Source: Actinomycetospora sp. TBRC 11914
Lineage (GTDB): Bacteria; Actinomycetota; Actinomycetes; Mycobacteriales; Pseudonocardiaceae
Length of the DNA: 64,000 nt
NCBI RefSeq assembly: GCF_012933465.1
Contig: NZ_JABBND010000015.1
Coordinates: forward strand, 115,583 to 179,582
Direction of reading: 5' to 3'
Shown: positions 8,244 through 19,614 of the stretch, piece by piece
How positions within the stretch are numbered: the stretch's first letter is position 1
Layout of the letters: every line of letters starts with the position of its first letter
Position numbers and translations under genes: made by a program
Notes under the pieces: model-generated
Databases searched by the model: none
What the model saw: the letters and a program-made list of their open reading frames with translations, nothing else
Told to the model about the DNA's origin: nothing

Positions 8244-9479
8244 TCAGGTGGTGCCGGCCTGCCACTGCGCCCAGGACAGCGCCCAGTCGCCCCAGCGGTC
8301 CCACACCGGGAGCGCCGGGCCCCCGGAGTTGGTGACCTCGACGACGTCGCCCACCCCGAAGTGGTCGAAGAACCACTGCGCGTCGGCGGGGCTGAGGTTG
8401 ACGCAGCCGTGGGAGACGTTGTCGCTGCCCTGCTGGGCCACCGACCACGGCGCGGCGTGCACGAACTCGCCGTCGTTGGAGATGCGCTCGTCGAGCAGCA
8501 CAGTCTCCTTGTAGTAGCCGGGCTGGCCGGGCATGACGCCGTAGGTGGCGGAGTCCATGACCACGCTGGGCTGCTTGTCGGAGATGACATGTGTTCCGAT
8601 ATGTGTGGGGAACTGCGGCGACCCCAGGCTGATCTTCATGGTCTTCACGAGTGCGCCGTTGTCGAAGATCTGCATCTGCTCGCTGCCGCCGTCGGCCTTG
8701 GCCACCCAGGCGTCGTGCACGTGGAAGGTCTCGTGGACGTCCTTGGCGCCGAATGCCCCGCCGCCGAGGTCCGCGCCGTAGAGCTTGCCGTCGAGGGTCA
8801 CCGAGGTGCCCGGCTTCCAGTAGGTCTGGGGCCGGTAGTCCACCTGGGTCGAGGAGATCCAGTGCCAGGCGCCGGGCTGGGGCGGGTTCGACGTCACCGC
8901 GAGCGCCCTGGTCGCCGCGTCCTTGTCGGTCACCGCGTGGGAGAAGGTCACCGCGATCGGCTGCCCGACCCCGACGTTCGTGCTCCCCGGGTCGACCGCC
9001 GCGCTGTCGGTCTGCTTCGGGGCCAGCGTCGACACCGTCGACTGCAGGTGCGTCGGGGCGCCCTGCGGCGTGACGGCGTCGGCGACCACGGTGTAGGTGC
9101 GGCCGTAGGCGAGCGGCTCCGTGGTGGTCCAGGTGGCGCCGTCCGGCGAGGTGGTCCCGGTGACGGCGTCCCCGGAGGGGTTGGTCATGTGCACCGCGGT
9201 GATGCGGCCGCCGTCGGCGTGCACGTGGACGGGCGCGGTGGGGTTCACGTCGGCGGCGGGGTCGACCGTCACCCGCGGGCCGGGCGGGGGCAGGGCCGCG
9301 GACGAGGCACCGGCGGACGCCGCGGGCGAGGCGGAGGTCCCGGGCGCCGCCCCGCTGCCGGAGCACGCGGCCGCGCCGAGCACCAGCGCGGCGGACGCAC
9401 CGAGCACCGCGAGGGTGCGCCGTCGTGGCGCCGATCCGTGCCGGTCCGTCACCGCGCGCACCGCACGCCACCTCGTCAC
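8244..9479 (-). CDS. L,D-transpeptidase lipoprotein (LdtMt2-like)
   Basis: 411 residues. Signal peptide with lipobox LGAAAC (Cys39) after an Arg-rich start, then an Ala/Ser/Pro linker and two Ig-like regions (VTVDPAADVNP; PGSTNVGVGQPIAVTFSH). A C-terminal YkuD domain carries the catalytic motif SHGCVNL with Cys near residue 359. It forms 3-3 cross-links in peptidoglycan, or anchors proteins, on the outer face of the membrane. The order of lipobox, two Ig-like domains and YkuD matches mycobacterial LdtMt2-type enzymes. GTG 9479 is chosen for the GAGGGG ribosome site and because it places the signal peptide at the N-terminus. Confidence 0.93.
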   Translation of the reverse strand: MTRWRAVRAVTDRHGSAPRRRTLAVLGASAALVLGAAACSGSGAAPGTSASPAASAGASSAALPPPGPRVTVDPAADVNPTAPVHVHADGGRITAVHMTNPSGDAVTGTTSPDGATWTTTEPLAYGRTYTVVADAVTPQGAPTHLQSTVSTLAPKQTDSAAVDPGSTNVGVGQPIAVTFSHAVTDKDAATRALAVTSNPPQPGAWHWISSTQVDYRPQTYWKPGTSVTLDGKLYGADLGGGAFGAKDVHETFHVHDAWVAKADGGSEQMQIFDNGALVKTMKISLGSPQFPTHIGTHVISDKQPSVVMDSATYGVMPGQPGYYKETVLLDERISNDGEFVHAAPWSVAQQGSDNVSHGCVNLSPADAQWFFDHFGVGDVVEVTNSGGPALPVWDRWGDWALSWAQWQAGTT

Positions 9480-9637
9480 ACCACGCCCCTCGCTCCCCGG
9501 CGCCGAGCGCGCCGGGAGCGACGGTCCCACACCCGCTCCGTCACCCGGGTGATCGGGTGGGCGTGTTTCCGCAGCTCCAGCGCCTGATTCGTCCCCCCTT
9601 GGGCGCCTGCCGACCGGTTCGTGCGCGCCTGCGCCGC

Positions 9638-9859
9638 CTACAGCGGACGTCGACTGCGGAGGTGGGCGGGCGTGGACGTGAGCGCCACGACGATGTCGAA
9701 CACGTCGCTGTACTCGCGGTCGGGGATCTGGGCGATCTTGGTGCGGGTGAGGGCGTCGACCCCGAACTCGTCGGCCGCGGCCGCGATCTGCCACGGCCGC
9801 ACCGGGAAGTCGATCCCGTCCAGGACTGCGGCCACCGCGGAAGCCCTCACGCCCTCCAC
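9638..9859 (-). CDS. DUF2795 small protein
   Basis: 73 residues with the DUF2795 pattern: a helical opening (VLDGIDFPVRPWQI), then DALTRTKIAQIPDREYSDVFDIV; the IPDREY box is diagnostic. Function of the family is unknown; members are short, soluble and common in actinobacteria. The start is uncertain between GTG 9859 and GTG 9850. It is transcribed toward the transpeptidase gene across 158 bp without obvious coding content. Confidence 0.75.
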   Translation of the reverse strand: MEGVRASAVAAVLDGIDFPVRPWQIAAAADEFGVDALTRTKIAQIPDREYSDVFDIVVALTSTPAHLRSRRPL

Positions 9860-9937
9860 GGCTACCGGCGGTCACAGGTACTCGTCAACGTGACCGTCGT
9901 GGCACGTGAGGCACGCCCACCCGGCCGAACCGGGGGG

Positions 9938-9967
9938 TTGGCTTCGAGTGCGCTCGAAGGCCTAGCG
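9938..9967 (+). promoter_or_regulatory. MerR-type promoter with operator in the spacer
   Basis: TTGGCT (9938-9943) and TAGCGT (9962-9967) flank an 18-bp spacer that contains the dyad CTTCGAG-tgcg-CTCGAAG (9941-9958). MerR-family activators bind a dyad inside an over-long promoter spacer, and the downstream gene encodes a MerR protein, so autoregulation is likely. The start codon lies only 8 bp past the -10, suggesting a leaderless or nearly leaderless transcript. Confidence 0.6.
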
Positions 9968-9975
9968 TCGGTGCC

Positions 9976-10524
9976 ATGACGGCAGTGAGCACCCTCCCGG
10001 AGACCGTGGGGATCCCGTCGGCCGGGATCTCCTCGGCGGAACCGCACGTCCACCCGGCGAGCCGGCTGCGCTCCATCCTCGACTCGGTGGCGGCGGAGGA
10101 CGGTTCGCTGCCGCCGCTGAACGACGAACTGGTCCGCGCCATGCGGCTGCCCGACGACCTGCCCGAGACCCTGGGGATCTCCGAGGTCGCCGAGATCACC
10201 GGGATCACGGCCCACACGCTGCGCTACTACGAGCGCATCGGGCTCGTGGAGACCGACCGCGACGCCGCCGGCCGCCGCGTCTACGACCGCGACGCGCTCG
10301 GCCGGATCGCCTTCGTCACCTGGCTGCGGCTCTCGGGGATGCCGATCGCCGGCGTCAGCCGCTACCTCGAGCTCGTCAAGGCGGGCCCGGACACCCAGGA
10401 CGAGCGGCTCGCGCTCCTGCTCGAGCAGCGCGCGGCCATCGTCGCGCAGCTGCGGGACCTGCAGGGCGCGCTCGCCGTCGTCGACTACAAGATCACGACC
10501 TACGGCGGGACCTGCGGCGCCTGA
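9976..10524 (+). CDS. MerR-family transcriptional regulator
   Basis: 182 residues. A 60-residue N-terminal extension of unknown role is followed by the MerR winged helix (LGISEVAEITGITAHTLRYYERIGL), wing residues GRRVYDRDAL, and a C-terminal coiled coil (LLLEQRAAIVAQLRDLQGAL). There is no Cys pair of the metal-sensor type; one Cys lies in the C-terminal TCGA. It resembles the subgroup that responds to organic ligands or redox. A textbook MerR operator-promoter lies directly upstream, so it probably regulates itself. Confidence 0.88.
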   Translation: MTAVSTLPETVGIPSAGISSAEPHVHPASRLRSILDSVAAEDGSLPPLNDELVRAMRLPDDLPETLGISEVAEITGITAHTLRYYERIGLVETDRDAAGRRVYDRDALGRIAFVTWLRLSGMPIAGVSRYLELVKAGPDTQDERLALLLEQRAAIVAQLRDLQGALAVVDYKITTYGGTCGA

Positions 10525-10646
10525 CGCGTCCCCGCCCGACGGGCGTGGCCCGTGACTCACCCGCACGGACGTCATCGCCGCGCGACGGTCGCAGCGAGTA
10601 ACCTCCCCCGACGGGCAGAGCAGGCAGGACGTGGCTGGGGGACGGT

Positions 10647-13600
10647 GTGTCGGTGACGGAGGTGGGGACCGGCGCCACGGTCGGCCGCTACCGCCTCGAG
10701 CAGCTCCTCGGCCGCGGCGGCATGGGCGAGGTGTGGCGCGCCTTCGACACCGGCCGCGAGCGCGCCGTCGCCCTCAAGCTGCTGCTCCAGCCGCTCGCGC
10801 GGGACGAGGAGTTCGTCGCCCGGTTCCGGCGCGAGGCCCGGCTCGCCGCGCGGCTCTCCGATCCCCACATCCTCCCGATCCACGACTTCGGCGAGCTCGA
10901 GGGCCGGCTGTTCATCGACATGCGGCTGGTCGACGGGCCCGACCTCGCGCGGGTGGTCTCCCGCGGGCCCGTCCCGCCCGAGCGCACCGCGAACGTCGTC
11001 GCGCAGATCGCCAGCGCCCTCGACGCGGCCCACGCCGGTGGCCTGGTCCACCGCGACGTCAAGCCCGCCAACGTGCTCCTGGCCGCGCGCGACCCGGTGT
11101 TCGCCTACCTCACCGACTTCGGCGTGGCCGCCGAGCAGGACCGGTCGGACAACCTCACCAGCGCCGGCACCATCATCGGCACGCTCGCCTATCTCGCGCC
11201 GGAGACCTTCGAGGGCACGCCCCCGGGGCCGGCGTCGGACATCTACGCGCTGGGCTGCGTGCTCGCCGAGGCGCTGATCGGCCGGCCGCCGTTCCGCACC
11301 TCGACGCCCCTGGACGCGATGCGCGCCCACTTCGACGAACCGCCGCCGCGCCCCTCCGAGCAGGTGCCCGGGGTGCCGGCCGCGCTCGACGAGGTCGTGG
11401 CGCGCGCCATGGCCAAGGACCCGGCGCGGCGCTACCAGACCGCCGCCGAGCTCGGGGCGGCCGTCACGGCCGCCGTGACCGCGTCGTCCCCGCGGTCGGC
11501 GGCGTCGCCGACGACGCCCGCCGCCGAGGCCACCCAGGCGGTCCCGACGGCGGCCGTCCCCACCGCGGCGGGCCCCGCGCCCTCCGTCCCGCCGGCGCCG
11601 TCCGTCCCGCCGCCCCTCACCGGCGACGCGGGGCACACCGCGATCACCCGCTCCCCGGCGGTGCCCTTCGAGCTGCCGCCCCCGCCGATGGGGCGGATGG
11701 CGCTGCGGCCGGACTACCGGGCCTCCCCGGGCCCGCTGCGCTACCCGTCCGTGATGCCGTTCCTCGGCCACCAGCCCTTCGTCGACGCGATCCGGCAGCG
11801 CCTGCAGTACTCCCCCGGCGGCTCGCTGCTGCTCACCGGGGCGAGCGGGTCCGGGCGGACCACCGTGGTCGCCCGGGCGCTGGACGAGCTGCACACCGAG
11901 CTGGTGTCCACCGCGGCCGAGCCGGTCCCCGTCGTCGTCGTGTGGCAGGCCCTCGGGCGCCCCGGGACGCCCGAGGAACTGGTGCTGCGCTGGACGCGGG
12001 GGCTGGCCGAGGCGCTGGAGCGGGCCGGCGTCGTGCCGCGCCTGTCGTCCGAGGTCGCGGAGCTGCTCGACGTCACCAACCAGCGTGCCCACTACCCGCT
12101 CGGGCTCGCCGAGGCCGAGCAGGACTTCGTGCGCCTCGTGTCCGCGCTGGCCGAGGAGGCCGCCTCCGGCACGGGGACGTCCCGGCGGTGGTTCCGGCGC
12201 GCGGCCGGCGACCCGTGGACGGGCCGGATCGTCGTGGTCGTCGACGACGTCGACGAGCTCACCGCCGACCCGGCCGGGCTGGCCACGCTCGAGCCGCTGC
12301 TGCGCGCGGTGCAGGACCTCCTCACCGGCACCGGGGTGCACTTCGTCTGGGTCGCGGGCGTCGACGTCCTCGAGCTCGCCCGGCGCCCGAACACCCGCGG
12401 GAGCAGCACCTGGTCGGCGATCTTCGGCCGGCCGCTCTACCTGCACGGGCTCGGCCCCGGCGCCGCGGCCGAGCTGCTGCGGGGCGTCCTGCTCTCCGGG
12501 GGCGCCGAGCACGGCGCCGCCGAGCTCGCCGACCACCTCGAGTACCGCGCCCGGGGGCTGCCCCGCCGGCTGCTCCACGAGCTCGACGAGCTCGTCGAGT
12601 GGCACCCGGACGGCCCGCACGTGGTGATCGACCACGCGACCGGGCTCACCGTCGCCCTCGACGCCGCGCTCCAACGCCGGCTCGGCCCGCTCTGGGCACA
12701 GGCGCGACCGCGGGGACCGCTGACGCACGCCGTCGACGTCGACCGTCGCCGCCACGCCGCCCACCTCGTCGTCGACTGGGTCCTCGACCGGCGCGGGACG
12801 ACGTTCACCGCGTCGGACTTCGTCGCCGACCGCGCCGGGTGGGACGTCGCAGGCGACGACGAGTGCCTCGAGCTGCTGCGCGAGCTCGTGACGATCGGGC
12901 TCCTCGAGGCCCGCGAGCCCGACTCCCCCGCCGCCACGTTCATCGGTGCTCCCGGGCCGGCCGAGACCGTGTACCGGCTCGCCCGCTCGGTGTCCGAGGC
13001 GGCGGCGCGCACCGCGCCGCCGCTGGAGCTGGGCCGGGTCGGCGACGGGCGCTACGTGCTCCTCTCCGAGCTCGGGAGGTCCGCCCTCGGGCGGACCTAC
13101 CGGGCGCACGACACGTTCGCCAACCGCGACGTCGCGATCAAGCTCCTCGACGTCCGCGAGCAGCAGCACGACGACGTGGCCCGCGCCCGGTTCCGGCGCG
13201 AGATCGAGCTGGCGCGCCGGCTCGAGCACCCGCTGGTCGCGACGACGCTGGGGTCGCTCGACGACCACGGCCGCCCCGGGCTGGTCTGCGAGTTCGTGCC
13301 CGGGCTGCCGCTCGACGAGCTGCTGGCGCGCGGCCCGCTCGCGCCGCCGGTGGCCGTCGACCTCACCCTCGGGCTGCTCGACCTGCTCCACCACCTGGCC
13401 GGCGCCGGGGTCGTGCGGCTCGACCTGACCCCGTCGCACATCGTGGTGACGCCGGACGGCCGGCCCGTCGTCGTCGAGCTGGGCCTCGCGCGCCGCGCCG
13501 ACGCGACCGACGACCGCCTGACCGCACCCGGCCTCGTCGTCGGGACCCCGCTGTACCTGTCGCCCGAGCAGCTGCGGGGCCGGCCGGTCGACGCGCGCTC

Positions 13601-13841
13601 GGACCTGTACTCGCTCGGGCTGGTCCTCGTCGAGATGCTCACCGCCGCGCCCGCCCGGCGCGGGTCGGCGGCGACGATCATCGCGCAGGCGGCGACGTTC
13701 CGCGTCGACGTCGGCGTGCTGCCGTGCTCGCGGGAGCTCCGCGACGTGCTCGCCCGCCTGCTCGACCCCGAGCCGGACGCCCGCCACGCGGACGCCGCGG
13801 AGCTGGCGGGGGCGTTGGCGCGGGTGCCGGAACGCCAATAG
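10647..13841 (+). CDS. Ser/Thr kinase - P-loop ATPase - pseudokinase fusion
   Basis: 1064 residues with three modules. (1) An active-looking PknB-type kinase at about 14-275: glycine loop LGRGGMGEV, Lys44 in VALK, HRDVKPAN at 135-142, DFG from 157. (2) An Ala/Pro linker, then an AAA/STAND-like ATPase: Walker A GASGSGRTT from about 398 and Walker B VVVVDDVDEL near 529. (3) A second kinase fold from about 800 with VAIK (Lys832) kept but HRD changed to RLD, the catalytic-loop Asn changed to His, and DFG changed to ELG, so it looks like a pseudokinase. There is no membrane helix or PASTA repeat, so it is soluble. GTG start with GGGGGAC upstream. The TAG stop coincides with a palindromic element. 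Confidence 0.88.
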   Translation: MSVTEVGTGATVGRYRLEQLLGRGGMGEVWRAFDTGRERAVALKLLLQPLARDEEFVARFRREARLAARLSDPHILPIHDFGELEGRLFIDMRLVDGPDLARVVSRGPVPPERTANVVAQIASALDAAHAGGLVHRDVKPANVLLAARDPVFAYLTDFGVAAEQDRSDNLTSAGTIIGTLAYLAPETFEGTPPGPASDIYALGCVLAEALIGRPPFRTSTPLDAMRAHFDEPPPRPSEQVPGVPAALDEVVARAMAKDPARRYQTAAELGAAVTAAVTASSPRSAASPTTPAAEATQAVPTAAVPTAAGPAPSVPPAPSVPPPLTGDAGHTAITRSPAVPFELPPPPMGRMALRPDYRASPGPLRYPSVMPFLGHQPFVDAIRQRLQYSPGGSLLLTGASGSGRTTVVARALDELHTELVSTAAEPVPVVVVWQALGRPGTPEELVLRWTRGLAEALERAGVVPRLSSEVAELLDVTNQRAHYPLGLAEAEQDFVRLVSALAEEAASGTGTSRRWFRRAAGDPWTGRIVVVVDDVDELTADPAGLATLEPLLRAVQDLLTGTGVHFVWVAGVDVLELARRPNTRGSSTWSAIFGRPLYLHGLGPGAAAELLRGVLLSGGAEHGAAELADHLEYRARGLPRRLLHELDELVEWHPDGPHVVIDHATGLTVALDAALQRRLGPLWAQARPRGPLTHAVDVDRRRHAAHLVVDWVLDRRGTTFTASDFVADRAGWDVAGDDECLELLRELVTIGLLEAREPDSPAATFIGAPGPAETVYRLARSVSEAAARTAPPLELGRVGDGRYVLLSELGRSALGRTYRAHDTFANRDVAIKLLDVREQQHDDVARARFRREIELARRLEHPLVATTLGSLDDHGRPGLVCEFVPGLPLDELLARGPLAPPVAVDLTLGLLDLLHHLAGAGVVRLDLTPSHIVVTPDGRPVVVELGLARRADATDDRLTAPGLVVGTPLYLSPEQLRGRPVDARSDLYSLGLVLVEMLTAAPARRGSAATIIAQAATFRVDVGVLPCSRELRDVLARLLDPEPDARHADAAELAGALARVPERQ

Positions 13842-13911
13842 GTGCGCTGCGCGCTCGTGAGCACTAAGTGTCGGTATACCGACAGTTAGTGCTCACGAGG
13901 CCGCAGGCCAC

Positions 13912-13912
<1 letters not shown>
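13841..13912. repeat. 72-bp palindromic element A1, probable bidirectional terminator
   Basis: First of four 72-bp elements that start GGTGCGCT and end with the complementary CACC. The core stem of about 21 bp (CGTGAGCACTAA... paired with ...TTAGTGCTCACG) has one mismatch and a TATA centre. The element lies between two convergent genes, and the G of each gene's TAG stop codon is its first or last base. Confidence 0.85.
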
Positions 13913-17586
<3,674 letters not shown>

Positions 17587-17632
17587 CTCACCATCTGTCT
17601 AGATGCTGGGCCATGGCCCGTACTGTGTGACC

Positions 17633-18922
17633 ATGCCCCGCTCCCGACGCACGCGCACCGACGCGTGCCCGGGTGCCTGGCGGCGGCACGACGCGGCCGA
17701 CGGCGCGCTGGCCCGGTTCCGCCCCGTGGGTGGAGCGACGAGTGCGGCCGAGCTCCGGGTGCTGGCCGGCGCCGCGGCGCTCGGCGGATCACCCCTGGAG
17801 CTGACCTCCCGGGGATCGTGGCAGGTGCGCGGCCTCGCGGCCACCACGGCCGACGACCTCGCCGACGCCCTGCGCGCCGACCGCCCCGACGCGCTCCTCG
17901 ACGCCCGCGGCCGCGACGTCCCCTGCGGCCTGCTCGCCTCGCCGCGCTCGACCCGGCTCGACGCCGTGGCCGGGCAGGTCGCGGCGGCGCTTCGCGGGCG
18001 GGTCGACGTGCCCGGACGGCTGCTCGTGGCGCTGGAGGACCGGTCGGGCGGGGACGTCAGCGGTGTCGCATCGCAGACGCAGAATCCAGTTCAGCACGCC
18101 GATAGGGTCAGGAAAGCCACACCCACGCCGGGCGACGTGAGCGGCCAGGGCGCGGACGTCACGGTGGTCGTGGACGACGGGGCGACCGCGGCGCTGCTGC
18201 TCGACGGTCCGCACGGCGTCGTCGACACCGGGCTGCGCCACCCCGACGCGGCCGGGCTCGCCCTCGCCGCGGTCGACGCCTTCGCCGCGCGCCGCGACGC
18301 CGCCTGGCGGGTCCGGGAGCTCGACGACGCCACCCGGGCCGCCGTCGTCGACGACGTGGTGGCCCGCTCCACCGCCGTCGTCGGGACCCCGCACCTGACG
18401 CCCGGCCCGGCCGACCCCACCGCCCTGGGCCCGCACGCCGACGGCAGCCTCGAGGTCCTCCCCCGCCTCGGCGAGCTCGACGTGCCGGCGGCCGCGGCCC
18501 TCCTCGACGTCCTCGAGCAGCAGGGGGCCGCCCTGCGCGCCACGCCCTGGCGGACGCTCGTCCTGCGGGACCTCACCGACCCCGCGGACGCGCTCCGCCG
18601 CCTCGCGGCGCACGTCGAGACCGACCCGGCCTCCCGCTGGCGCGGGCTCTCGGCCTGCGTCGGGGCGCCCCGCTGCGCGAAGTCGCTCGCCGACGTCCGG
18701 GGCGACCTCGCCGACGCCGTCGCCTCCGGGCACGCGGGCGGCCTCGTGCGCCAGCACTGGGTCGGGTGCGCCCGGGCGTGCGGGACCCCCGGCGGTCGGG
18801 TGGCGGTGGTCGAGGCCCTGGATTCCGGCACACCTCTGGGATACAACGTGCATGCCACAGGGGGGCGTCAGCAGCGCGGGCACTACCGCACGGTGGTCCG
18901 CTCGGGAAGGGTGACCGGATGA
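17633..18922 (+). CDS. cobG: Precorrin-3B synthase CobG
   Basis: Monooxygenase of the aerobic corrin pathway, with siroheme/4Fe-4S nitrite/sulfite-reductase-type halves. It converts precorrin-3A to precorrin-3B. The two cluster-binding motifs are near the C-terminus: SACVGAPRCAKS and GCARACGTPGG. ATG 17633 is chosen; an in-frame ATG at 17603 would add ten residues and neither has a clear ribosome site. An 81-bp in-frame insertion (repeat E1) flanked by an 11-bp direct repeat splits the end of the first domain at residues about 140-168. The stop overlaps cobH (ATGA). Confidence 0.92.
   Translation: MPRSRRTRTDACPGAWRRHDAADGALARFRPVGGATSAAELRVLAGAAALGGSPLELTSRGSWQVRGLAATTADDLADALRADRPDALLDARGRDVPCGLLASPRSTRLDAVAGQVAAALRGRVDVPGRLLVALEDRSGGDVSGVASQTQNPVQHADRVRKATPTPGDVSGQGADVTVVVDDGATAALLLDGPHGVVDTGLRHPDAAGLALAAVDAFAARRDAAWRVRELDDATRAAVVDDVVARSTAVVGTPHLTPGPADPTALGPHADGSLEVLPRLGELDVPAAAALLDVLEQQGAALRATPWRTLVLRDLTDPADALRRLAAHVETDPASRWRGLSACVGAPRCAKSLADVRGDLADAVASGHAGGLVRQHWVGCARACGTPGGRVAVVEALDSGTPLGYNVHATGGRQQRGHYRTVVRSGRVTG
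18056..18123 (+). repeat. Repeat E, copy E1, in-frame insertion in cobG
   Basis: The 24-bp GTCAGCGGTGTCGCATCGCA(GACG) at 18056-18079 is identical to the complement of 28321-28344 in cobL. Both copies are followed, after spacers of 31 and 10 bp, by GGAAA(G/T)CCACACC. The E1 spacer also holds AGCACGCCGATAGGG, which is part of repeat F. The surrounding 81-bp block starts and ends with GACGT(C/G)AGCGG. Confidence 0.8.
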
Positions 18923-19614
18923 CCTCGGGCAGCATCGGCAGCGTCGCCGAGCAGGAGGGGATCCACGAGCCGGCCTCGGCGGCGATCCCGGCCTACGTCG
19001 CCGACGGCGCCGAGATCTACCGGCGGTCCTTCGCGATCATCCGCGCCGAGGCCGACCTGGGCCGCCTGCCCGCCGACGCCCACGACCTCGTCGTCCGCAT
19101 GATCCACTCCTGCGGGATGACCGACCTCGCCGACGACACCGAGGTCTCCCCCGGCGCCGTCGCCGCGGCCCACGAGGCGCTGCGGGCGGGCGCGCCGGTG
19201 CTGTGCGACGCGATGATGGTGGCCTCGGGGATCACCCGACGGTTCCTGCCCGCGGGCAACGACGTCGTCTGCACGCTGGGCGACCCCGACGTCCCCGCCA
19301 AGGCCGCCGCCCTGGGCACGACCCGCTCCGCGGCCGCGCTCGACCTGTGGCTGCCCCTGCTCGAGGGCGCCGTGGTCGCGATCGGCAACGCCCCGACCGC
19401 CCTCTTCCGCCTGCTCGAGATGATCGAGGCCGGCGCGCCGCGGCCCGCGGTGGTGCTCGGTCTGCCGGTCGGGTTCGTCGGCGCGATGGAGTCGAAGGCG
19501 GCGCTGGCGGCGCACCCGGCCGCGCTGGAGCACGTGGTGGTGCACGGCCGTCGCGGCGGCTCGGCGATGACCGTCGGCGCCGTGAACGCCCTCGCGCTGG
19601 GCGCGGGCGCATGA
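18919..19614 (+). CDS. cobH: Precorrin-8X methylmutase CobH
   Basis: 231 residues. It catalyses the 1,5-methyl shift from C-11 to C-12 that converts precorrin-8X to hydrogenobyrinic acid. The catalytic-His region VVRMIHSCGMTDLADD and the substrate-binding GLPVGFVGAMESKAAL are present. The ATG overlaps the cobG stop, with GGGAAGGG upstream, and its own TGA overlaps the ATG of cobIJ, so cobG-cobH-cobIJ is one translationally coupled operon. Length is normal for the family. Confidence 0.96.
   Translation: MTSGSIGSVAEQEGIHEPASAAIPAYVADGAEIYRRSFAIIRAEADLGRLPADAHDLVVRMIHSCGMTDLADDTEVSPGAVAAAHEALRAGAPVLCDAMMVASGITRRFLPAGNDVVCTLGDPDVPAKAAALGTTRSAAALDLWLPLLEGAVVAIGNAPTALFRLLEMIEAGAPRPAVVLGLPVGFVGAMESKAALAAHPAALEHVVVHGRRGGSAMTVGAVNALALGAGA

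Noticed and set aside
17587..17632. Cobalamin riboswitch between cobN and cobG
   Set aside because: The gap is only 46 bp, too short for the roughly 200-nt element, and no B12 box (GCCACTG) is visible. The cobL upstream region also lacks one.
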